From: DASPUH01 sp035622975
GTDB taxonomy: Bacteria > Chloroflexota > Limnocylindria > Limnocylindrales > CSP1-4
Reading direction: 5' to 3'
DNA: 24,120 bases
Assembly (NCBI GenBank): GCA_035622975.1
Contig: DASPUH010000057.1
Location: 1-24,120, forward strand
Below the pieces are notes generated by a model, which was not told where the DNA came from, made no database searches, and saw only the letters and a list, made by a program, of their open reading frames with translations. The translations under genes and the position numbers were made by a program. Numbering within the stretch: position 1 is the stretch's first letter; every line of letters starts with the position of its first letter. Shown in pieces: positions 20,022 to 24,120 of this stretch.

Positions 20022-20791
20022 GCCGCCACCGGATCCATGTAGCGCACGGCGGTGAACTCGCCGTACAACCAACGGAAGCCGTCGCTATGGGTGGTCCGTC
20101 CAGTGGCCGGGTCGGCGGCCGCGCCGGGCAGCGGCAGCTCGAGCTGGGCGAACAGTGGTTCCAGTCCGGCCCGCCAGACCACCGCCTGGTCGGCCGTGCC
20201 GGCGGACATCACCCCGGCCTCGACCAGAGTGGCCTCGTCGGGGAGCCGCGTGAACACGGTCGCGGCGTCGGGGGCCAGCGTGCGCAGGGCTGCCAGGAGG
20301 CGGGTGCGGCCCTCCGGTCGAGCCACCGCGAGTCGCCGCAGCCAGCCTTCGGCGTGCGCCAGGTGGTACGACTCCTCGCGCTGGATCTTCGCCACGAGGC
20401 CGGCCAGTGGCGCGAACGACGAGTCCTCCAGGGCGGCCAGCCGGACCGCGTCCGCCGTCTCGTACAGGTAGCGCCGGGCGATGGTGAAGGCCCAGTCCGT
20501 CCGCGCGTGATCGACGAGCCGGCAGTGGCGGAACGACTCGGGCGGTCGGTCGTAGGCGGTGGTGTCCGGATCGCGGTCCGTGAGCTCACCCAGCAGGCCG
20601 TAGAACGCCCGGGCGTGGCCGATCTCGTCCTGGGCGATGGAGCTCATCGCCACGTCCTCCTCGAGCAGCGGCGCGATGCCCGTCCACTCGGAGTCCCAGT
20701 AGCCGATGACGAACTCGTCGTCCGCCAGCGCCAGCAGCAGTGCCTCCAGGGCGCTCCGCGTCCCGGGCGCCAGCCCCGCGTCGAGGCTCAT
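20015..20791 (-). CDS. paaC: Phenylacetyl-CoA epoxidase subunit PaaC
   Basis: Seen: 258 residues from ATG 20791, overlapping paaB by 4 bp. It is a ferritin-like helical subunit with YWDSEWTGIAPLLEEDVAMS (31-50), AQDEIGHARAFYGLL (53-67), YETADAVRLAALEDSS (110-125) and REESYHLAHAEGW (138-150). The motifs E-x2-H at 56/59 and 140/143, with Glu35 and Glu111, form a full set of potential diiron ligands. From memory, proteobacterial PaaC has lost these (GQAR replaces GHAR) and is structural only, so this version is unusual. Known: PaaA and PaaC form the heterodimeric core of the epoxidase that converts phenylacetyl-CoA to the 1,2-epoxide. Confidence 0.95.
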   Translation of the reverse strand: MSLDAGLAPGTRSALEALLLALADDEFVIGYWDSEWTGIAPLLEEDVAMSSIAQDEIGHARAFYGLLGELTDRDPDTTAYDRPPESFRHCRLVDHARTDWAFTIARRYLYETADAVRLAALEDSSFAPLAGLVAKIQREESYHLAHAEGWLRRLAVARPEGRTRLLAALRTLAPDAATVFTRLPDEATLVEAGVMSAGTADQAVVWRAGLEPLFAQLELPLPGAAADPATGRTTHSDGFRWLYGEFTAVRYMDPVAAW

Positions 20792-21138
20792 GCCTCGTCC
20801 CGAGCCGGCGAGTGACCTCCCCCCGGCACGCCCTTGGGCCGGCCCGTGCGAGCCCGCGCCTGGCCGAGCTTCTCGCGCATGACGTAGCCACCGGGCTTCT
20901 TGAACGACCGGTCGAGAGGCGGCTGGAGCCAGTCGGGGTCGTCCAGGACGCCGATATCGGCCCGCCGGACGATCCACAGGCGCGTGCTCTCCTGGCGCCG
21001 GCCGTACAGCTCCCGGGCGTAGTGGAGAGCCAGCTCCGGGTCGGGCGCCATGACGCTGCCGCCGTGGCGCATCGGGTCGCCATCCTTCTCCTGGCGGAAG
21101 ACCTCGTAGGGCTCGAGGTGGGGGGCGCGGCGGGGCAT
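20788..21138 (-). CDS. paaB: Phenylacetyl-CoA epoxidase subunit PaaB
   Basis: Seen: 116 residues from ATG 21138, with GGGAGCGAG about 4-12 nt upstream. The PaaB core YEVFRQEKDGDPMRHGGSVM (11-30), ALHYARELYGRRQESTRLWI (37-56) and a C-terminal basic Gly/Pro tail are present. Known: PaaB is a small bridging subunit that holds PaaAC heterodimers together. It lies 13 bp after paaA and overlaps paaC by 4 bp. It has the usual PaaB domain plus a tail of about 25 residues. Confidence 0.95.
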   Translation of the reverse strand: MPRRAPHLEPYEVFRQEKDGDPMRHGGSVMAPDPELALHYARELYGRRQESTRLWIVRRADIGVLDDPDWLQPPLDRSFKKPGGYVMREKLGQARARTGRPKGVPGGGHSPARDEA

Positions 21139-21151
21139 GGCTCGCTCCCGC

Positions 21152-22147
21152 TCAGGCGGCCGCGGCGGCCGGCGCGCCCAGGATCGCCCGCCGGACCCAG
21201 GCGGTCTCCTCCAGGTTCACGCGCCGGAAGTCCAGGCGTGCCTGCGACCGGGGGCCGTGGTTGGTGACCACCGTCCGCAGCTCCTGCCAGTCGGGCTCGG
21301 TGTAGTGCCACTTCCCGTCTGCGTCGTCGAAGCGCAGGTCCGGGTCGGGGATCACGAGGCCCAGCTCGCGGATCCGATCGACGTAGATGCCCAGGAACTC
21401 CTGCCGCAGCTCTTCGCTCGTCTTGGCCTTGACGCGCCAGTACAGGTCGCGGTCCTTCTCGCGCGGCGTGCGCGGGCCGTGCATCTGCATCAGCGGGCCC
21501 CACCAGCGGACGAGCGCCTCCTGGGCCAGTTCGAACTGGGCGGGGGTGCCATTGACCAGCGTCACCACGACGTCCCGGCCGTGCATGATGTGGACCGACT
21601 CCTCCCAGCAGATCTTGCGCATCGTGCGGGCATACGGCCCGTAGGAGGAGTCGCGCAGGGCCTGCTGGGCGACGATGGCCGCCGCGTCCACGAGCCAGGC
21701 GATGATGCCCACGTCACCCCAGCTGTAGGTGGGGTAGTGGAAGACGTTGTGGAACTTCGTGCGGCCGGCAAGGAGGTCGGCGAACATCGCCTCGCGCGGC
21801 TTGCCCAGGTCCTCCGCCACTCGGTAGAGCAGCTGAGCGTGCCCGACCTCGTCCTGGACCTTGGCCGTGAGGGCTAGCTTGCGCCGCAGCGTCGGCGCCC
21901 GGAGGAGCCACTCGCGCTCCGGCAGGACGCCCATCAGCTCGCTGTTGGCGTGCATCTCCACGAAGCGCAGCACACTCTGGCGGTATTCGTCCGGCATCCA
22001 GTCGCCGGCCTCGATCTTGCCGCCGGCCTGGACGTGGGCCTCGAACGCGCGGTAGCGCTCGTCGTGGGACAGGCGGGCGTCGTTGTGCGGCAGGTGCGTC
22101 CGCTCGCGCGGCGACAGGACGGGGTCCAGGGCCAGGGGGTCGGTCAT
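21152..22147 (-). CDS. paaA: Phenylacetyl-CoA epoxidase catalytic subunit PaaA
   Basis: Seen: 331 residues from ATG 22147, overlapping tetR by 4 bp (ATGA). Diiron ligands are visible: Glu70 (HANSELMG), Glu100-x2-His103 (KVQDEVGHAQLLYR), Asp154 (AWLVDAAA) and Glu183-x2-His186 (CWEESVHIMHG). YPTYSWGDVGIIAWLVDAAA is a strong PaaA block. Known: PaaA activates O2 at a diiron centre and epoxidises the ring of phenylacetyl-CoA, fed with electrons by PaaE. The gene opens the paaABCD set directly after its probable regulator. The length matches the family. The tail APAAAAA is low-complexity. Confidence 0.96.
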   Translation of the reverse strand: MTDPLALDPVLSPRERTHLPHNDARLSHDERYRAFEAHVQAGGKIEAGDWMPDEYRQSVLRFVEMHANSELMGVLPEREWLLRAPTLRRKLALTAKVQDEVGHAQLLYRVAEDLGKPREAMFADLLAGRTKFHNVFHYPTYSWGDVGIIAWLVDAAAIVAQQALRDSSYGPYARTMRKICWEESVHIMHGRDVVVTLVNGTPAQFELAQEALVRWWGPLMQMHGPRTPREKDRDLYWRVKAKTSEELRQEFLGIYVDRIRELGLVIPDPDLRFDDADGKWHYTEPDWQELRTVVTNHGPRSQARLDFRRVNLEETAWVRRAILGAPAAAAA

Positions 22148-22758
22148 GGCAACGACTCCATCGCGAGGCTGGTCGGACGCGGGGCGAGGCCGCGCATGAA
22201 GAGGGTCAGGTAGGCGTCGGCGACGGCGTCCGTGTCGAGCGGCCCGTCAGGGCGGTACCACGCGGGGATGCCGTTCAGCGCCGCGAGGATCGCGCGGCCC
22301 GCCACGGCGGGGTCCAGCGGCCCCTCCCCGGTCGCCAGCGAGCCGTCGCGGGCGCCGGCGGTGAGGATCTCCCGCAGGGTCGCCTCGTACGCGTCCCGGC
22401 GGGCGGCGATCGCCGCCCGATGCGCCGGGTCCAGGAAGCGCCAGTCCTGGAGGAACACCGCCGCGTCCTCGCGCTCGCGGGCCACGATCTCCACGTGGGC
22501 CCGGACCAGGGCGGCGAGGCGGTCAGCGGCGGTGCCGGGCGTGGTGGCGGCAGCTTCGGCGGCCACCCGGAAGCGCTCCGCGACGCGCAGGACGATCGAC
22601 CAGAGGAGCGCTTCCTTGGAGGCCACGTGGGCGTACAGGCTGGCGCCCTGGAGGTCGACCGCCCGCGCGATCTCGCGCACGCTGGTGGCCGCGTAGCCCC
22701 GTTCGCGGAACAACGCGCTGGCGACGTCATCGATCTGCTGGCGACGGGTCTCGACCAA
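22144..22758 (-). CDS. TetR-family regulator of the paa operon
   Basis: Seen: 204 residues from TTG 22758, supported by GGAGG five bases upstream (CGGAGGACCGG then TTG). The helix-turn-helix is TSVREIARAVDLQGASLYAH (25-44), followed by VASKEALLWSIV. The C-terminal ligand domain is helical (AAVFLQDWRFLDPAHRAAIA, GRAILAALNGIPAWYRPDG), like PaaR/FadR/KstR2-type acyl-CoA-sensing regulators. It is the first gene of the operon and overlaps paaA by 4 bp. A promoter (22846-22818) and a palindrome (22804-22813) at its predicted start suggest autoregulation and control of paaABCD. The effector is probably phenylacetyl-CoA, by analogy with PaaR. Confidence 0.92.
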   Translation of the reverse strand: MVETRRQQIDDVASALFRERGYAATSVREIARAVDLQGASLYAHVASKEALLWSIVLRVAERFRVAAEAAATTPGTAADRLAALVRAHVEIVAREREDAAVFLQDWRFLDPAHRAAIAARRDAYEATLREILTAGARDGSLATGEGPLDPAVAGRAILAALNGIPAWYRPDGPLDTDAVADAYLTLFMRGLAPRPTSLAMESLP

Positions 22759-22803
22759 CCGGTCCTCCGATGCTGTGGGCCCGCTGCCCGCCCCGCCCGA
22801 ACG

Positions 22804-22813
22804 AACGATCGTT
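22804..22813. promoter_or_regulatory. Candidate TetR operator
   Basis: AACGATCGTT is a perfect 10-bp palindrome. In context the minus strand reads CTAACGATCGTTCGTT. It overlaps the transcription start predicted for tetR-paaABCD (about 22811), the expected place for an autorepressor. Confidence 0.65.
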
Positions 22814-22817
22814 AGGC

Positions 22818-22846
22818 AGCCTAGCCACCCCTCTCGAGTGCGTCAA
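22818..22846 (-). promoter_or_regulatory. Promoter of the tetR-paaABCD operon
   Basis: On the minus strand TTGACG (22846-22841) and TAGGCT (22823-22818) are separated by exactly 17 bp. The predicted start near 22811 gives a leader of about 53 nt with a GGAGG before the TTG start. Of the TAGGCT boxes in the window this one has the clearest -35. Confidence 0.7.
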
Positions 22847-22870
22847 GCGCCCGCCTTGCCTGCCAGACAA

Positions 22871-22897
22871 CGCGATCCTTGCTTCCGAGGCAAGGAA
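22871..22897. repeat. 27-bp intergenic repeat, copy A
   Basis: It begins CGCGATCCTTGC and ends GGCAAGGAA. It shares the first 12 bases with copy B at 22975-23001 and most of the rest with small shifts. CCTTGC (22877-22882) and GCAAGG (22890-22895) form a 6-bp stem with a 7-nt loop. Confidence 0.55.
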
Positions 22898-22954
22898 CGA
22901 ACCCGTTTCGACTGATCAGGCCCCCCGCGACAGTGCTTGTCTCCCCGGATGGAG

Positions 22955-22967
22955 GCCGACGGTCGGC
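22955..22967. repeat. Short perfect palindrome
   Basis: GCCGAC and GTCGGC flank a single G. It lies between the two copies of the 27-bp repeat. It may be a protein-binding site; no further support. Confidence 0.35.
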
Positions 22968-22974
22968 GAATCGG

Positions 22975-23001
22975 CGCGATCCTTGCCTTGCAGGCAGAGA
23001 A
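22975..23001. repeat. 27-bp intergenic repeat, copy B
   Basis: It begins CGCGATCCTTGC like copy A (104 bp away) and continues CTTGCAGGCAGAGAA, keeping the AGGCA and GAA of copy A. The internal TGCCTTGCAGGCA is a short imperfect inverted repeat. Confidence 0.55.
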
Positions 23002-23153
23002 TCGGTCGCCGGCCGCAACGAGAGAGCGCTTCGACCCTTCATCCACCTGCCCCGGTTCCTTCGGTGCCCCCAGGCAAGACGGTCGCCCATAGGCCGTCCG
23101 GCTCGAGCCGGGAGCCGCTCGCAGGGTCACGCCCCGTCAGCCGGCGGCCACGC

Positions 23154-23159
23154 TAGGCT
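23154..23159 (+). promoter_or_regulatory. Candidate -10 box TAGGCT giving a leaderless proline racemase mRNA
   Basis: TAGGCT is followed by six bases (ACGGCC) and then GTG 23166. There is no ribosome binding site. The box and spacing repeat those of the hydrolase gene at 13372. Confidence 0.55.
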
Positions 23160-23165
23160 ACGGCC

Positions 23166-24120
23166 GTGGTGCGCACGCGGCTGACGATCCAGACGATCGA
23201 CCTCCACTGCGGCGGGGAGCCGCTGCGGCTCATCACGAGCGGCTACCCGCCCGTGCCGGCGGGGACCGTGCTCGAGCGACGCCGTTGGGCGCTCGCGCAT
23301 GCGGACCATGTCCGCCGGACTGTCGTACTAGAGCCCCGGGGCCACCGCGATATGTACGCTGCCGTCCTCCTGCCGTCCGGGCGGCCCGATGCCGACCTGA
23401 CGGTGCTCTTCATGCACAACGAGGGCTACTCCACGATGTGTGGGCACGGCACGATCGCACTGGCCACCGCGCTGGTGGAGGAAGGGCTGTTCCCGGCGAC
23501 CGAGCCGGAGACCGTCATCCGCCTCGAGGCGCCGGCCGGCATCGTGACCGCCCACGCCGCCGTGCGCCGCGCGTCGCCGGATGCCGCCCCGGAGGTCACC
23601 GGGGTGCGCTTCGACAACGTCGCCTCCTACCTTGCCGCGCGCGACCTGGCCGTCGACCCGGACGGCCTGGAGCGCCCGACCGCCGGACCGCTCCACGTGG
23701 ACATCGGCTTCGGCGGCGCCTACTACGGCATCGTCGACGCGGCCGACCTGGGCCTGCGCGTCGTGCCGGCGCAGACGGAGGCCCTGACGCGCGCGGGTGC
23801 GGCGATCACCGACGTGCTGCGCCGCGACCACACGCCGACGCACCCGACCGACGCGGACCTGGGCTTCGTCTACGGCACGATCATCGTCGACCACGACCCG
23901 GCCACGGCCCCGGATGGGCGTGCGCGCGACGCGGACATCCGCAACGTCACCATCTTCGCCGACGCGGAGGTGGACCGCTCGCCCTGCGGCTCCGGAACGT
24001 CCGCGCTGCTGGCGCAGGCGGGCACGCGGGGGGCCCTCGCCGTCGGCGGCACGATGCGCAATGCCAGCCTCACCGGCGCCGTGTTCGAGGGGCGCCTCGA
24101 TGGCCCGGCCGCGATCGGCC
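23166..24120 (+). CDS. Proline racemase / hydroxyproline epimerase family protein (partial, C-terminus beyond the right edge)
   Basis: Seen: 318 codons open from GTG 23166 to the window edge. IDLHCGGEPLRLITSG (residues 11-26) is the N-terminal family signature. Both catalytic cysteines are present: Cys92 in MCGHGTIALA and Cys274 in DRSPCGSGTSA. Known: the two cysteines act as acid/base pair in proline racemase and 4-hydroxyproline 2-epimerase, while trans-3-hydroxyproline dehydratases have Thr at the second position; this protein is therefore a racemase/epimerase by that criterion. Family members are about 310-345 residues, so little is missing. Which of the two substrates is used cannot be told. 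It is divergent from tetR-paa across a 400-bp gap, and is probably leaderless (TAGGCT 6 nt upstream). Confidence 0.92.
   Translation, partial: MVRTRLTIQTIDLHCGGEPLRLITSGYPPVPAGTVLERRRWALAHADHVRRTVVLEPRGHRDMYAAVLLPSGRPDADLTVLFMHNEGYSTMCGHGTIALATALVEEGLFPATEPETVIRLEAPAGIVTAHAAVRRASPDAAPEVTGVRFDNVASYLAARDLAVDPDGLERPTAGPLHVDIGFGGAYYGIVDAADLGLRVVPAQTEALTRAGAAITDVLRRDHTPTHPTDADLGFVYGTIIVDHDPATAPDGRARDADIRNVTIFADAEVDRSPCGSGTSALLAQAGTRGALAVGGTMRNASLTGAVFEGRLDGPAAIG

Larger units (their letters stand above)
22847..23153. other. Intergenic region without a supported gene
   Basis: This is the rest of the 407-bp gap between tetR and the proline racemase gene. Several frames are open here but read as low-complexity Arg/Pro/Ser sequence without start signals or family resemblance. 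The region holds two copies of a 27-bp repeat, a 13-nt palindrome (22955-22967), and no tRNA-like or riboswitch-like fold that I could recognise. Confidence 0.6.

Noticed and set aside
22900..22925. GTTTCGACTGATC resembling a tRNA T-arm
   Set aside because: No matching acceptor, D or anticodon arm could be found at the right distances on either strand.
22770..23156. Open frames in the gap between tetR and the proline racemase gene
   Set aside because: They are Arg/Pro/Ser-rich, lack ribosome binding sites, and cover the tetR promoter and operator.

Overview
The window is very GC-rich, densely packed and carries about 24 genes. Short gaps, 4-bp start/stop overlaps and many GTG starts are the rule. 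The gene set points to a Chloroflexota bacterium (Limnocylindria- or Thermomicrobia-like), with a high-GC actinobacterium as the second choice. It includes a DUF3090/SCO1664 pair, a DUF4032 kinase-like protein, a TreT-type trehalose glycosyltransferase, a LacI-controlled sugar ABC system, and several genes whose only visible signal is a TANNNT -10 box 6-7 nt before the start codon. The taxonomic call is inference. I see no mobile element, CRISPR array, tRNA or rRNA.

Layout. 1-2172: a homocysteine S-methyltransferase cut by the left edge, a papain-like peptidase with a good promoter, and a small unknown gene. 2162-9328: a sugar cluster. lacI, a solute-binding lipoprotein and two permeases read leftward. 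A TreT-like glycosyltransferase and the MalK-type ATPase read rightward. Paired palindromic operators lie between the two arms. The set resembles the archaeal malEFG-treT-malK arrangement and suggests trehalose (or maltose/trehalose) import with intracellular conversion by TreT.

9325-12418: DUF4032 kinase-like protein and a phage-holin-IV-like membrane protein (leftward), divergent from DUF3090 and a SCO1664-type kinase-fold protein (rightward). 12527-14812: an alpha/beta hydrolase, divergent from an ECF sigma factor. The sigma factor is translationally coupled to an unusual alkylation-repair protein, an O6-alkylguanine transferase with the Ada zinc domain at its C-terminus. 14816-16833: an unclassified 205-residue protein and a CPA2-type cation:proton antiporter. 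The antiporter leader contains what reads as a complete fluoride riboswitch, the most notable find in the window.

16833-19501: a saccharopine-dehydrogenase-family protein, an unclassified lipoprotein and a small monooxygenase-fold protein. 19512-22758: a tetR-paaABCD operon for phenylacetyl-CoA epoxidation, in which tetR/paaA, paaB/paaC and paaC/paaD overlap and paaA/paaB are 13 bp apart. No paaE reductase gene is present. The TetR gene has a good promoter with a palindrome at the predicted transcription start, which suggests autoregulation. 22759-23165 is a 400-bp gap with a two-copy 27-bp repeat. The window ends inside a proline racemase-family gene (23166 onward).
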